A stretch of DNA of 64,000 bases from Rhabdaerophilum sp. SD176 (GCF_030143245.1 NZ_JARJNS010000001.1:434001-498000); one strand, 5' to 3'. Positions 52,656 through 62,359 are shown, counted from the stretch's first letter. Notes: generated from the sequence alone by a model not told the origin. A program made the numbers and translations.

Positions 52656-53206
52656 GCGCCCCGGATACACGAGCGCATGAAGTCGCGATATGGCCCGCTG
52701 CGCTTTTCCAGTTTTTTCGAATCCGCCTCGCGCCGGCAGGCCAGTGCCTTGGCATAGCGGGGATTGGCCTTGGCGACACAATCCTCGATGCCGGTGCGGC
52801 GCTCATCTTCGGTCAGGCGCTCGTTCTTCAGGCCCTCGCGGCAGGTCTTGCGCGCTTCCTTCACGGCGGTGCGATCGGCACCGCGCATCTCGCGGATGCG
52901 GTTGCGCTCGGCTTCGCTCAGCTGGGGGCCGGTGCCGGCACCACGCGTCTCGGCCATGCATTTGCGCATCGCCTCGCGGCGGTCCTGCCCACGGAGATCC
53001 GAACCCACCTGGTTGCGGCAGGCCTCGCGGGCGGCGCGCCCATCCATGCGCGAACTGTCCGGCGCCGGGCTCGTTCCCGGCTGGGCGGGCGCCGGAGCTG
53101 GAGCCGGCGCAGGAGCCGGCGCCGTCTGGGCGACAGCCAGCCCGATGGCGAGGATCAGGGCACCCGCCCCGATGGCGGCGCGTTGCAGGATCAGCTGAAG
53201 GTTCAT
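52652..53206 (-). CDS. Secreted Cys-containing protein resembling PsiF repeats
   Basis: A 184-residue exported protein. The signal peptide (core GAGALILAIGLAVA) ends near residue 27 and is followed by a tandem Pro-Ala spacer (APAPAPAPAP). The mature part has repeated units with cysteines (REACRNQVGSDL, MRKCMAET, RKTCREGLKNERLT, IEDCVAKANP, ALACRREAD, RSCIRGA). The spacing resembles PsiF-type repeats, but the likeness is partial. AAGGAG lies before ATG 53206. It is translationally coupled to the HAD gene. Confidence 0.7.
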   Translation of the reverse strand: MNLQLILQRAAIGAGALILAIGLAVAQTAPAPAPAPAPAPAQPGTSPAPDSSRMDGRAAREACRNQVGSDLRGQDRREAMRKCMAETRGAGTGPQLSEAERNRIREMRGADRTAVKEARKTCREGLKNERLTEDERRTGIEDCVAKANPRYAKALACRREADSKKLEKRSGPYRDFMRSCIRGA

Positions 53207-53301
53207 GGCAGGCTCCTTGTGTCTTCCCTGCACAAGGTCTAGGCGAGTCGACCTGCCCGCGAAATGACCGGAACCTGAACTCTTCGTAATGTGCGGAAAG
53301 C

Positions 53302-54387
53302 CTACTTTTCGGGTGCCTCTTCGATCGGATCGTAATGGCTGGCATCGAAGCCGAGCAGGTTCCAGCTCTGCTGCATATGCGGCGGCAGGGGCGCGGAGAC
53401 ATCGATGATCCGCCCGTCGCGCGGATGCGGGAACTGGATCCGCCGCGCCAGCAGATGCAGGCGGTTCTGCAGCCCGCCCGGCAGGTGCCAGTTCTCCTTG
53501 TCGAAATATTTCGGATCCCCGACAATGGGATGCCCGATCTCCGCCGCATGCACGCGCAGCTGGTGCATGCGCCCGGTCACCGGCTTCAGCGAAAGCCAGG
53601 TCAGCTTCTGCCCCGCCGTATCCACCACGGCGTAATAGGTGAGCGCATGGTCGGCCCCCTCGTCGCCATGCTTGGCGATCTGCATCTTCTGGTCGCCGCG
53701 CTCATCCGTACCCTTGGCGAGCCAGGTCGAGACGCGGCCCTGCCGCACGCGCGGCACGCCCGGAACCAGCGCCCAGTAGATCTTCCGCGCCGAACGCGAG
53801 CGGAAAGTCTTGGCCAAAGTTGCCGCGGCCAGCCTGGACTTCGCGACGATCAGGCAACCGGCCGTATCCTTGTCGAGGCGGTGGACAAGGCGCGGCTTCA
53901 CGCCGTCCTTGTCACGCAAGGCCTCGAGCAGCCCGTCGACATGCCGCGTCATGCCCGAGCCGCCCTGCACGGCAAGGCCATGCGGCTTGTTGAGGACCAT
54001 CAGGTCCTTGTCCTCGTAGAGCGTGATGGATTTCAGGAAGGCCGCATCATCGCTGATCTTCCCGCCACGCCGAACCGGCATCGCGCTCTCGGCCTCGGCC
54101 CGCGCGGCCTGCGGGCCAGCAGCCTTGCGCGCCGGCGCGCCGACCTCGCGGATGCCGGGCTGCGGCACGGCAGCCTCCACCCGCTCCAGCGGCGGAATGC
54201 GGATCACCTGCCCCGGCTCGATCCGCGTCTCGGCCTTGGCGCGTGCGCCGCTGACGCGCACCTGCCCGGTGCGCAGCAGCTTGTTGAGATGGCCGAACGC
54301 CAGATCGGGATAATGGGTCTTGAACCAGCGATCGAGCCGCATGCCCGCTTCGTCCGGCCTGACCTCGCGCGTCGTGACGCCGCTCAT
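53302..54387 (-). CDS. rluC: RluA-family 23S rRNA pseudouridine synthase (RluC/RluD type)
   Basis: A 361-residue pseudouridine synthase. An S4 RNA-binding domain (about 10-75, MRLDRWFKTHYPDLAFGHLNKLLRTGQVRVSG) precedes the catalytic core with RLVHRLDKDTAG (near residues 167-178, catalytic Asp) and LSLKPVTGRMHQLRVHAAEIGHPIVGD. An extra Ala-rich linker of about 50 residues joins the two. RluC-type enzymes modify 23S rRNA; the exact target sites are inferred from the family. It lies nine bases downstream of crcB. Confidence 0.9.
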   Translation of the reverse strand: MSGVTTREVRPDEAGMRLDRWFKTHYPDLAFGHLNKLLRTGQVRVSGARAKAETRIEPGQVIRIPPLERVEAAVPQPGIREVGAPARKAAGPQAARAEAESAMPVRRGGKISDDAAFLKSITLYEDKDLMVLNKPHGLAVQGGSGMTRHVDGLLEALRDKDGVKPRLVHRLDKDTAGCLIVAKSRLAAATLAKTFRSRSARKIYWALVPGVPRVRQGRVSTWLAKGTDERGDQKMQIAKHGDEGADHALTYYAVVDTAGQKLTWLSLKPVTGRMHQLRVHAAEIGHPIVGDPKYFDKENWHLPGGLQNRLHLLARRIQFPHPRDGRIIDVSAPLPPHMQQSWNLLGFDASHYDPIEEAPEK

Positions 54388-54395
54388 GCTCAATC

Positions 54396-54776
54396 CTATC
54401 GTGTCAGGAGGCCGCCGAGCCAGAGGCCGGCCGCAAGGGCGGCGATCGAGCCGCCGACAGAAACCGCGACATAGACCCCTGCAAGGGTCGCCTCGCCCCG
54501 GTTCCACAGGGTGACGGCATCCAGCGAGAAAGCCGAGAAGGTGGTGAAGCCGCCGAGAATGCCGGTCATCAGGAAGATGCGCATATCATGCCCGCCCGCA
54601 GGCAGGACCACCAGCAGCCGCGCCAGCACGCCCATCACCAGCCCGCCGGCGAGATTCACCGCCAGCGTGCCGGCCGGGAAACCCGGTCCGAACGCGCGCA
54701 AGGCTGCCAGCCCGACGAGCCACCGCCCGACCGACCCCAGCCCGCCGCCCAGAAAAACCAGCAATGCCGTCTGCAT
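54396..54776 (-). CDS. crcB: Fluoride channel protein CrcB/FluC
   Basis: A 126-residue four-helix membrane protein. GGGLGSVGRWLVGLA near the N-terminus, FPAGTLAVNLAGGLVMGVL (near 33-51) and TGILGGFTTFSAFSLDAV (near 71-88) are the classic CrcB motifs lining the fluoride pore. It forms dual-topology dimers that expel F-. It is the first gene of the rluC-HAD-ATP12 block. I see no fluoride riboswitch upstream. Confidence 0.93.
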   Translation of the reverse strand: MQTALLVFLGGGLGSVGRWLVGLAALRAFGPGFPAGTLAVNLAGGLVMGVLARLLVVLPAGGHDMRIFLMTGILGGFTTFSAFSLDAVTLWNRGEATLAGVYVAVSVGGSIAALAAGLWLGGLLTR

Positions 54777-54882
54777 GCCCCCTTTTGAACCAAGGGGGGG
54801 CAAGGCGCAAGGGCAGGCCAGCCGGGCCGGCCCCATGCCCTTCCGCGCCCGGCTGCAAGATCGTTGCAGGCCACCATCAGCC

Positions 54883-54936
54883 CTTATTCATGTCATGAGC
54901 ATAAGATTCGCGCTTGCCGAAGGGACCGAAAGGTCC
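54883..54936. other. Inverted repeat and GNRA hairpin between crcB and the Tat-type gene
   Basis: CTTAT (54883-54887) and ATAAG (54901-54905) surround TCATG-T-CATGA. Further on, GGACC-GAAA-GGTCC (54923-54936) forms a hairpin in the transcript of the plus-strand gene at 55002. The first may be an operator for the divergent promoters, the second part of a leader. Confidence 0.35.
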
Positions 54937-55001
54937 GAGCCTCGGTGCCGGCCGCTGACAAGGGCTGTCCGGCCTTTCCCCTCGATCCCCGGAGGATCTC
55001 C

Positions 55002-55418
55002 ATGTCCCGCAACCTGACTTCCCGTTCAACCCTGTCGCGTCGGCTTGTCCTCGCCGGTGCCACCGCCGCAGCCGCCTTCCCGGCCATGGCCGCCAGCCCC
55101 GCCGCGCCGGCCACGCCGATCGCCCGCCTCTGGGCGGAAGCCGAATCGCTCAAGCTGGGCCTTTTGCGCCATCGCGGCGCGATCGCCGATGCGGCTGCCA
55201 GCGGGGGCATTCCCGGCTGGATGCGCCTCGGCGGCGAGGCCAACCGCATGGCCGAAGCCCGCTATGGCAAGCTGGTCGCCATCCTCAACAGCCGCGCGGA
55301 ATCGCAGGGTGACATCGCCATTCTCGCCCGCGTGGCGCAGGATGACGATATCCTCGCCGGCCCGCGTGCCTGGGCCAGCGAGCGGCTCGCCGCCGCCAGC
55401 GCCGCCCTCGCTGCCTGA
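55002..55418 (+). CDS. Small exported protein with twin-arginine-like signal
   Basis: A 138-residue protein. TLSRRLVLAGATAAAAFPAMA (residues 9-29) is a twin-arginine-like signal, cut near AMA-AS. The mature part is helical and Ala-rich with IARLWAEAESLKLGLLRHRGAIADAAA and YGKLVAILNSRAESQGDIAILARVAQDDD, which looks like a small helical bundle. No family recognised. GGAGGATCTCC directly precedes ATG 55002. Confidence 0.75.
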   Translation: MSRNLTSRSTLSRRLVLAGATAAAAFPAMAASPAAPATPIARLWAEAESLKLGLLRHRGAIADAAASGGIPGWMRLGGEANRMAEARYGKLVAILNSRAESQGDIAILARVAQDDDILAGPRAWASERLAAASAALAA

Positions 55419-55470
55419 GGCCGTTCGCACAGGCACATCAAGGGCATGCCCGGTCCGCCGGGCATGCCGA

Positions 55471-56100
55471 TCAGCGCTGCCCCGCCGGCAGGACCCGGCT
55501 CACCGCGACCATGCCCAGCCCGGCCGCGAACAGGATGACGGCAATGCCGAGCCCGTTGGCCAGAACCGGCCCATAGCCCAGTCGTCCGACATCCAGGAAC
55601 GGATAGGGATACCAGCCATCCGCAGCACCCCGGACCAGGGCGTAAACGAAATAGCCGGCGGGATAGAGCAGCCAGCGTAAGGAATCGCGCCAGACAAGCG
55701 CGGCTTTCGGCGCAAACAGCGCCCAATAGGCAACGAAGAGCAGCGGAACCGCTGTATGCACACCCTGATCGGCCCAGAAATGCAGGCCGGCCGGCGCCCA
55801 TAGATCAGACAGCAGCAGGTGATAGACGAGCCCCACCAGCCCGATCTGCAAGGCGAGGCCAGCCAGTGCCCGGCCCGGCTCCGGCCAGAAGGCGGGCCAG
55901 GGGCCGATAAGGCGAGCAAGGCAGCAGGCCGTGACCAGCAGGTTGGTCAGGATCGTGTAGAAACCGAGAAACACCCAAAGCGCATGGCCGGCATGGCCGC
56001 CTTTCGCCGCCACAAGGCCGAGAAGCATATGCCCCTGTCCCGCAAGTGAGAGCAGGGCGATGGCCGCGATAAACCCGGCCAGCCCGCGTTCCGCGCTCAT
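55471..56100 (-). CDS. Pr6Pr family membrane protein
   Basis: A 209-residue protein with six hydrophobic segments. FLGFYTILTNLLVTACCL (about residues 44-61), the mid-chain histidine DQGVHTAVPLLFVAYW and GWYPYPFLDVGRLGYG (near 161-176) are the family's conserved points. Pr6Pr proteins resemble eukaryotic AIG1/FAR-17a (androgen-induced) hydrolases, which use a Thr/His pair, but bacterial roles are unknown. Its start overlaps the rarA stop by four bases. Confidence 0.85.
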   Translation of the reverse strand: MSAERGLAGFIAAIALLSLAGQGHMLLGLVAAKGGHAGHALWVFLGFYTILTNLLVTACCLARLIGPWPAFWPEPGRALAGLALQIGLVGLVYHLLLSDLWAPAGLHFWADQGVHTAVPLLFVAYWALFAPKAALVWRDSLRWLLYPAGYFVYALVRGAADGWYPYPFLDVGRLGYGPVLANGLGIAVILFAAGLGMVAVSRVLPAGQR

Positions 56101-57410
56101 TCGCGCCCGCTCCGCTCGCGGCGCAGCTTCTCCCAGAATTCCAGCCGCTTGCGGATCTCGCGCTCGAAACCCCGTTCCGGCGGATCGTAGAAAAGCTGCC
56201 GGCCGAGTGCAGGCGGCCAGTAATCCTGCCCGGAAAAGGCATGCGGGGCATCATGGTCATAGGCATAGTCGGCGCCGTAACCCTCCTCTTTCATCAGCCG
56301 CGTCGGGGCGTTGAGGATGGTCTTGGGCGGAGCGAGCGAGCCCGCACGCTTCGCCGTGGCAAGGGCGCCCTTGTACGCGGTATAGGCCGCGTTCGATTTC
56401 GGCGCCGTGGCGAGATAGATCACGGCATTGGCCAGCGCCAGCTCGCCTTCAGGCGAGCCGAGCTGCTCATAGGCCTCGGCGGCGGCGCGCGCATGGATGA
56501 GCGCCTGCGGATCAGCAAGGCCGATATCCTCCACCGCCATCCGCACCAGCCGTCGGGCGAGGAAACGCGGATCCTCGCCGGCATCGCACATGCGGCAGAA
56601 GTAATAGAGCGCGGCATCGGGGTCGGAGCCGCGCACGCATTTATGCAAGGCCGAGATGAGGTTGTAATGCCCGTCCTCGCTCTTGTCATAGACGGGCGCG
56701 CGGCGCTGGATCACCGAGGCGAGACCGGCCTCGTCGAAGACCTCGCCTTCGCCGGCCGCGCGCCAGACCTCCTCGGCAAGGGTCAGCGCCGCCCGCCCGT
56801 CGCCATCGGCGAAGCGCGCCAAAGCCAGACGTGCCGCCTCGTCCAGCGGCAGGGGGCGGGCTTCCTGCTTTTGAGCCCGGTCGAGCAGGCGAAGGATCGC
56901 GGCCTCGTCGAGCGGCCGGAAGGTCAGCACCCGCGCGCGGGAGAGCAGGGCTGCGTTGAGTGCGAAGGAGGGATTTTCCGTCGTGGCCCCGATCAGCACC
57001 ACGGTGCCGTCTTCCATCACGGGGAGGAAACTGTCCTGCTGGGCGCGGTTGAACCGGTGGATCTCGTCGACGAAGAGCAGCGTCCCCTGCCCCATTTTCT
57101 GCCGCAGCCGGGCTGCCTCGAACACCTTCTTGAGATCGGCCACGCCGGAAAAGATGGCCGAGATCTGCTCGAAGATCAGATCCGTCTCATGGGCCAGAAG
57201 CCGCGCCACCGTGGTCTTGCCGGTGCCCGGCGGCCCCCAGAGCACCAGCGAGCCGAGGCTCCGCGCCTCGACCACCCGGCGCAGCGCCCCGCCCGGCCCG
57301 GTCAGGTGTTCCTGCCCGACAAGATCGCTCAACACGGCCGGCCGCATCCGGTCGGCCAGCGGGCGATGCGGTTCGGCCGGCGGGCGATGCGGTTCGGCCG
57401 GCGCGACCAC
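56097..57410 (-). CDS. rarA: Replication-associated recombination protein A (MgsA/RarA, AAA ATPase)
   Basis: A 437-residue clamp-loader-like ATPase acting at stalled replication forks. Walker A is GPPGTGKT, Walker B VDEIHRFN, followed by IGATTENPSF. The C-terminal MgsA_C domain contains RMAVEDIGLADPQAL and GYGADYAYDHDAPHAFSGQDYWP. The N-terminus contains a repeat (EPHRPPAEPHRPLADRM) coded by a 21 bp tandem duplication. The start is GTG 57410. It lies four bases downstream of the protease gene and its stop overlaps the Pr6Pr gene. Confidence 0.94.
   Translation of the reverse strand: MVAPAEPHRPPAEPHRPLADRMRPAVLSDLVGQEHLTGPGGALRRVVEARSLGSLVLWGPPGTGKTTVARLLAHETDLIFEQISAIFSGVADLKKVFEAARLRQKMGQGTLLFVDEIHRFNRAQQDSFLPVMEDGTVVLIGATTENPSFALNAALLSRARVLTFRPLDEAAILRLLDRAQKQEARPLPLDEAARLALARFADGDGRAALTLAEEVWRAAGEGEVFDEAGLASVIQRRAPVYDKSEDGHYNLISALHKCVRGSDPDAALYYFCRMCDAGEDPRFLARRLVRMAVEDIGLADPQALIHARAAAEAYEQLGSPEGELALANAVIYLATAPKSNAAYTAYKGALATAKRAGSLAPPKTILNAPTRLMKEEGYGADYAYDHDAPHAFSGQDYWPPALGRQLFYDPPERGFEREIRKRLEFWEKLRRERSGRE
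57359..57400. repeat. 21 bp tandem repeat in the rarA N-terminus
   Basis: Two perfect 21 bp copies (57359-57379 and 57380-57400) lie in frame and add seven residues. They lie directly downstream of the rarA start on its strand. Confidence 0.9.
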
Positions 57411-57413
57411 GTT

Positions 57414-58835
57414 TCAGCCGCCGAAGGCCGTGCTGAAAGTCTGGCCGCCGCGGTTGAAGGTGATCCGCCAGAGATAGCTCCGGCCGCGCGTCGCCCGATC
57501 CATCGCCCCGGTATCCTCGATGCGCTGGCCATTGAGCGTGAGGATGACATCCCCCTTCCGGAAACCGACCTGCTCCGCGCTCGAACCCGGTTCGACTTCG
57601 CTGATCGCAACGCCGGAATCGATGCCGCTGATCGAGAATTCCTCCTTCACCGCCGGCGAGATATTCACCACGGTCGCGCCCTGGAAAGGCGAGTTGGACT
57701 TGATCAGCGTGGCATTGCGCGCCGGAATTTCCGGCGCCGGCACCAGCCGCAAAGTGAGATCCTGCTTGCGCCCGCCACGCAGCACAGTCAGGCGCATCGT
57801 TCCGCCCAAGGCCTTGGTGGCGAAGCGGAACCCGAACGCATCCGGATCATCGATCTCCACCCCATCCACGGCCTGGATGACATCCAGCCGCTTGAGGCCG
57901 GCCTGGTCTGCCGGCGAGCCGGTGGTCACGCCTGAAACCAGCGCCCCGACCGGTCGCGGCAGCGAAAGCGTTTCCGCCAGTTCGCTCGTGATCACCTGCA
58001 GCGAGGCGCCCAGCCAGGGCCGCCGCACCACGCCGCCGCCACTTCGGGCACTGTCGAGCACCGAGCGCACCATATTGGCGGGAATGGCGAAGCCGATCCC
58101 GTGGCTGCCGCCGGATTTCGAATAGATCGCCGTGTTGATGCCGATCACCCGGCCCTGCATATCGACCAGCGCGCCGCCCGAATTCCCGGGATTGATCGCC
58201 GCGTCGGTCTGGATGAAGAACTGGTAGTCACTGATCCCGACCTGCGTGCGCGCCAGCGCCGAGACGATGCCCTGCGTCACGGTCTGCCCGACGCCGAACG
58301 GATTGCCGATGGCCAGCACGAAATCACCGACTTCCAGCGCCTCGGAATCTCCCAGTTCCAGCGCCGGGAAGGTGCCTCCACCCTTGATCTGCAGCACGGC
58401 GAGATCGGTCTTTGGATCGCGCAGCTTGATCTCGGCCTCGAATTCGCGCCGGTCCGGCAGCGCGACCTTGATCTCTGTCATCCCCTCGATGACATGGTGG
58501 TTCGTCACCACCATCCCGTCGCGGCCGAGGATCACGCCGGAGCCGACGGATTGCCGCGCCCGGTCCGGCTGGGCGAGCCCGCCGAAGAAGCGCTCGAAGA
58601 ACGGATCGCCCTCGAACGGATTGCGCGCACGGTTCTGTTTCTGCGAAGCATAGATGTTGACAACGGCCGGGGCCGCCGAACGGACGATCGGCGCGAAGGA
58701 CAAGGTAACCTCTGCCCGATTCACCGGCGGCCGGACCTCGCGCGGCGCCTGCGCCAGCACCGGCGCGACCAGCCCCACGAGCGACATGAGAAGCCCCAGA
58801 ACCAGTCCCCTGTGACACGTTCTTGCCGACATCAT
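57414..58835 (-). CDS. Deg (HtrA) family periplasmic serine protease
   Basis: A 473-residue trypsin-like protease and chaperone of the envelope. After a signal peptide (core GLVLGLLMSLVGLVAPVLA) the catalytic triad is His in TNHHVI, Asp in PKTDLAV and Ser in GNSGGALV. Two PDZ domains follow (about 270-365 and 375-470; GVTTGSPADQAGLKRLDVI and EVEPGSSAEQVGFRKGDVI). It probably degrades misfolded periplasmic proteins. GGGAG precedes ATG 58835. DegP and DegQ type cannot be told apart here. It is upstream of rarA. Confidence 0.92.
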   Translation of the reverse strand: MMSARTCHRGLVLGLLMSLVGLVAPVLAQAPREVRPPVNRAEVTLSFAPIVRSAAPAVVNIYASQKQNRARNPFEGDPFFERFFGGLAQPDRARQSVGSGVILGRDGMVVTNHHVIEGMTEIKVALPDRREFEAEIKLRDPKTDLAVLQIKGGGTFPALELGDSEALEVGDFVLAIGNPFGVGQTVTQGIVSALARTQVGISDYQFFIQTDAAINPGNSGGALVDMQGRVIGINTAIYSKSGGSHGIGFAIPANMVRSVLDSARSGGGVVRRPWLGASLQVITSELAETLSLPRPVGALVSGVTTGSPADQAGLKRLDVIQAVDGVEIDDPDAFGFRFATKALGGTMRLTVLRGGRKQDLTLRLVPAPEIPARNATLIKSNSPFQGATVVNISPAVKEEFSISGIDSGVAISEVEPGSSAEQVGFRKGDVILTLNGQRIEDTGAMDRATRGRSYLWRITFNRGGQTFSTAFGG

Positions 58836-59022
58836 GTGGAACTCCCGGAATCCATTCGGTTTCGCCTAACCGTGCCGGAAACGATTCGCCAGCCCGGATC
58901 GCGGCGCGCCCCCGGAAACCACAGGGTCGGCCACGAATTCTGCGGTCCACAGCAAATAGGGATCGATGGCGATGGAAAAAAGGCGGCACCCGGCAAAGCT
59001 GCCCCGGGCGGGCCTGTCCGCA

Positions 59023-59050
59023 ACAAAAAAGGCGGCCCTGAGGCCGCCTT
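59023..59050 (-). terminator. Intrinsic terminator of the rpsM-rplQ operon
   Basis: On the minus strand AAGGCGGCC-TCAG-GGCCGCCTT (nine pairs) is followed by TTTTGTTG. It lies 26 bases past the rplQ stop and ends the alpha operon. Confidence 0.92.
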
Positions 59051-59075
59051 GATGGTCTGGACGGGCATGCGCCGG

Positions 59076-59504
59076 TCAGGCGGCAGCCGGCGCCGATTCG
59101 GCCGCAACAGCGGCACGGGCCTTGTCGGCCGAACCCTTGGCGTCGATGTCGCGATCGACGAACTCGATCACCGCCATCGGGGCTGCATCGCCGAAGCGGA
59201 AGCCGGCCTTCATGATGCGGAGATAGCCGCCATTGCGCGAGGCATAGCGCTTGGCAATGACGTCGAACAGCTTGCGCACCACGGTCTCGTCGCGAAGCTG
59301 CGCGATGGCCTGGCGGCGGGCATGCAGGTCGCCCCGCTTGCCGAGCGTGACCAGCTTTTCCACGATCGGGCGAATATCCTTCGCCTTCGGCAGCGTGGTC
59401 GTGATCTGCTCATGGGTGATCAGCGACTGGGCGAGGTTCATGAACATCGCCTTGCGGTGGCTGGACGTGCGGCCGAAACGACGGCCACGGAAACCGTGAT
59501 GCAT
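59076..59504 (-). CDS. rplQ: 50S ribosomal protein L17
   Basis: A 142-residue L17: [44 protein letters not shown] and [24 protein letters not shown]. The C-terminal 25 residues form an Ala-rich extension common in alphaproteobacteria. It is last in the alpha operon, after rpoA. Confidence 0.97.
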   Translation of the reverse strand: MHHGFRGRRFGRTSSHRKAMFMNLAQSLITHEQITTTLPKAKDIRPIVEKLVTLGKRGDLHARRQAIAQLRDETVVRKLFDVIAKRYASRNGGYLRIMKAGFRFGDAAPMAVIEFVDRDIDAKGSADKARAAVAAESAPAAA

Positions 59505-59597
59505 ATTGGCTCTCCATCATTCTGACGACCGCCGTGCCACGGTACGGCCGCCCTGCTTTTGGGTCAGCGCCCCCGGTTTTCCCCGGAGGCGACCGCC

Positions 59598-60614
59598 TCA
59601 GTAATGCTCTTCGAAGCGCTTCGCGAGATCTTCGATATTTTCCGGCGGCCAGCCCTGCACTTCCATACCGAGATGCAGGCCCATCTGCGCCAGGACTTCC
59701 TTGATTTCGTTGAGCGACTTGCGGCCGAAATTCGGCGTGCGCAGCATCTCGCTCTCGGTCTTCTGGATCAGGTCGCCGATATAGACGATGTTGTCGTTCT
59801 TCAGGCAATTCGCCGAACGGACCGACAATTCGAGTTCGTCCACCTTCTTGAGCAAGGCCGGGTTGAAGGCGAGATCGGGGATCGCGGCCTGCGTTTCCGG
59901 CTTCTTCGGCTCTTCGAAGTTCAGGAAGATCTCGAGCTGGTCCTGCATGATGCGGGCCGAATAGGCCAGCGCATCTTCCGGGGTCACCGAGCCATCGGTC
60001 TCGATGGTCATGGTCAGCTTGTCATAATCGAGGATCTGGCCCGAACGGGTATTCTCGATGCGGTAGGAAACCTTGCGGACCGGCGAGAACAGGCTGTCGA
60101 CCGGGATCAGGCCGATCGCAGCGTCTTCCGCGCGGTTACGCTCGGCCGGGACATAGCCCTTGCCGGTCGAGACGTGGAATTCGATGCGGATCTCCGCGCC
60201 GTCATCCAGCGTGCAGAGTTCGAGTTCCGGGTTCAGGACCTGGATGTCACCGGTCACCTGGATGTCACCTGCCGTGACAATGCCCGGGCCCTGCTTGCGG
60301 AGCAGCAGGCGCTTCGAACCCTCGCCCTGCATCTTCAGGGCAATGTCCTTCACGTTCAGCACGATGTCGATCACGTCCTCGCGGACGCCGGCAATCGACG
60401 AGAATTCATGCAAAACGCCATCAATATGGATGGCCGTCACCGCAGCGCCCTGAAGCGATGAGAGCAGGATGCGGCGCAGCGAATTGCCGAGCGTCATGCC
60501 GAAACCGCGCTCGAGCGGTTCCGCCACAATGGTCGCGACACGCGACGGATCATCGCCCGGCGAAACTTCGAGCTTCGACGGCTTGATGAGGTCCTGCCAA
60601 TTCTTCTGGATCAC
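59598..60614 (-). CDS. rpoA: DNA-directed RNA polymerase alpha subunit
   Basis: A 338-residue alpha subunit. The assembly domain (about 20-235) has [26 protein letters not shown]. The C-terminal domain (about 250-320) has [46 protein letters not shown], the DNA UP-element and activator contact surface. Its order between rpsK and rplQ is standard. Confidence 0.98.
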   Translation of the reverse strand: MIQKNWQDLIKPSKLEVSPGDDPSRVATIVAEPLERGFGMTLGNSLRRILLSSLQGAAVTAIHIDGVLHEFSSIAGVREDVIDIVLNVKDIALKMQGEGSKRLLLRKQGPGIVTAGDIQVTGDIQVLNPELELCTLDDGAEIRIEFHVSTGKGYVPAERNRAEDAAIGLIPVDSLFSPVRKVSYRIENTRSGQILDYDKLTMTIETDGSVTPEDALAYSARIMQDQLEIFLNFEEPKKPETQAAIPDLAFNPALLKKVDELELSVRSANCLKNDNIVYIGDLIQKTESEMLRTPNFGRKSLNEIKEVLAQMGLHLGMEVQGWPPENIEDLAKRFEEHY

Positions 60615-60684
60615 GGTGCTTTATCCCTGAAACGGCAAAGGGCCCCGCAACCATTGCGGCGCCCGTGGAGCGGAGCGTGGGAGG

Positions 60685-61074
60685 TCAGACGCGGCGGCGC
60701 TTGCGCGGGCGGCAGCCATTATGCGGGATCGGCGTCACGTCGCGGATGGACGTGACCGTGAAACCCGCCGCCTGCAGAGCACGAAGTGCCGATTCACGGC
60801 CCGAACCCGGACCGGAAACCTCGACCTCGAGGGTCCGCATGCCATGCTCGGAAGCCTTGCGGGCCGCATCTTCCGCAGCCACCTGCGCGGCATAGGGCGT
60901 CGACTTCTTGGAGCCCTTGAAGCCCATCGTGCCGGCGGACGACCACGAGATCGCGTTGCCCTGGGCATCCGTGATCGTGATCATCGTGTTGTTGAACGAG
61001 GCATTCACATGCGCGATGCCCGAAACAATGTTCTTGCGCTCGCGGCGGCGAATACGTTGCGCTTCCTTGGCCAT
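60685..61074 (-). CDS. rpsK: 30S ribosomal protein S11
   Basis: A 129-residue S11: [46 protein letters not shown] and the conserved end [23 protein letters not shown]. Lies between rpsM and rpoA in the standard order. Confidence 0.98.
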   Translation of the reverse strand: MAKEAQRIRRRERKNIVSGIAHVNASFNNTMITITDAQGNAISWSSAGTMGFKGSKKSTPYAAQVAAEDAARKASEHGMRTLEVEVSGPGSGRESALRALQAAGFTVTSIRDVTPIPHNGCRPRKRRRV

Positions 61075-61134
61075 AATGCTCTCGAGCCTTCGTGTCTGAA
61101 TTCGGGGCGCGGCAGAAAGGCGCCGCGCGAAACC

Positions 61135-61503
<369 letters not shown>

Positions 61504-61631
61504 GTCACTTCTCCTTAACTGGCGACACAGAAACTGTGCCTGCGGCTTTCGCGCCAGAACGGCTCGACAACCAGCCTAAAAATCCGTCTTCCGACGGCGC
61601 GTCCAACCCAGGCCCAGGGAGCCTGCAATCG

Positions 61632-61664
61632 GAAAAGACAAAAACGCGCGAGTTGCCCCGCGCG
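61632..61664 (-). terminator. Terminator-like hairpin between the rpsM promoter and rpsM
   Basis: On the minus strand CGCGCG, an eight-base loop and CGCGCG (61664-61645) are followed by TTTTTGTCTTTTCC. The hairpin starts about 20 bases after the expected start of transcription, so it could be an attenuator. It also ends messages running in from adk. Confidence 0.75.
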
Positions 61665-61689
61665 AACGGCCTCGTCGGTAAGGGCTTGC

Positions 61690-61718
61690 GGATAGACGAC
61701 ATCCGCCGCCGCCGTCAA
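61690..61718 (-). promoter_or_regulatory. Promoter of the rpsM-rpsK-rpoA-rplQ operon
   Basis: On the minus strand TTGACG (61718-61713), a 17 bp spacer and CTATCC (61695-61690). Strong match, in the 273 bp gap downstream of adk. The leader to rpsM is about 180 bases. Confidence 0.72.
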
Positions 61719-61777
61719 GCCCTAAACGACTCTCCGGCGCGCTTTTTCCGCCCCGGAAAGCTGCCCTGCCCCGGGGT

Positions 61778-62359
61778 TCAGCCCCCGAGAACCTTGTCCA
61801 TCGCGGCGGCCACGGCCTCGATCGGCTGCATGCCGTCGATCACCGTCAGCTGGCCCTTTGCCGCATAGAACGGCGTCACCGCCGCCGTATCCCGGTTATA
61901 GGCTTCCAGCCGCGTCTTGAAGACGTCCGGATCGTCATCCTTGCGGACAGGCTGCCCGGCGGCCTTCGCCTCGTCGGCCCGCTTGATGATCCGGCCTACA
62001 AGGGCGTTCTGGTCCACCTTCAGCTCGATCACGGCATCCAGCTTGAGCTTCTGCTCGGCCAGCATGGTGTCGAGCGCCTCGGCCTGCTTCACCGTCCGCG
62101 GGAAGCCATCGAGGATAAAGCCCTTTGCGGCATCCGGCTCGGCGATCCGGTCGCGGATGATACCGACGACGATTTCGTCCGAGACCAGGCCCCCCGATTC
62201 CATGACAGCCTTGGCCTGCAGCCCGACCGGCGTACCGGCGGCGACTGCCGCGCGCAGCATGTCGCCCGTCGAGAGCTGCACGATGCCGTAACGGGTGACC
62301 AGCCGCTGCGCCTGCGTTCCCTTGCCCGCGCCGGGCGGACCCAGCAGAATCAATCTCAT
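61778..62359 (-). CDS. adk: Adenylate kinase
   Basis: A 193-residue nucleotide kinase that turns AMP + ATP into two [17 protein letters not shown] is the P-loop (residues 7-20), [10 protein letters not shown] binds AMP and [12 protein letters not shown] follows. The lid is the short form without a zinc-binding domain, as in most alphaproteobacteria. Its ATG overlaps the secY stop by one base. Confidence 0.97.
   Translation of the reverse strand: MRLILLGPPGAGKGTQAQRLVTRYGIVQLSTGDMLRAAVAAGTPVGLQAKAVMESGGLVSDEIVVGIIRDRIAEPDAAKGFILDGFPRTVKQAEALDTMLAEQKLKLDAVIELKVDQNALVGRIIKRADEAKAAGQPVRKDDDPDVFKTRLEAYNRDTAAVTPFYAAKGQLTVIDGMQPIEAVAAAMDKVLGG

Noticed and set aside
54777-55001. Fluoride riboswitch upstream of crcB
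   Set aside because: The conserved motif GGCGATGG with its 3' partner is not found on the crcB strand.
56241-57935. 564-codon plus-strand frame opposite rarA and the Deg protease
   Set aside because: Antisense shadow crossing two genes.
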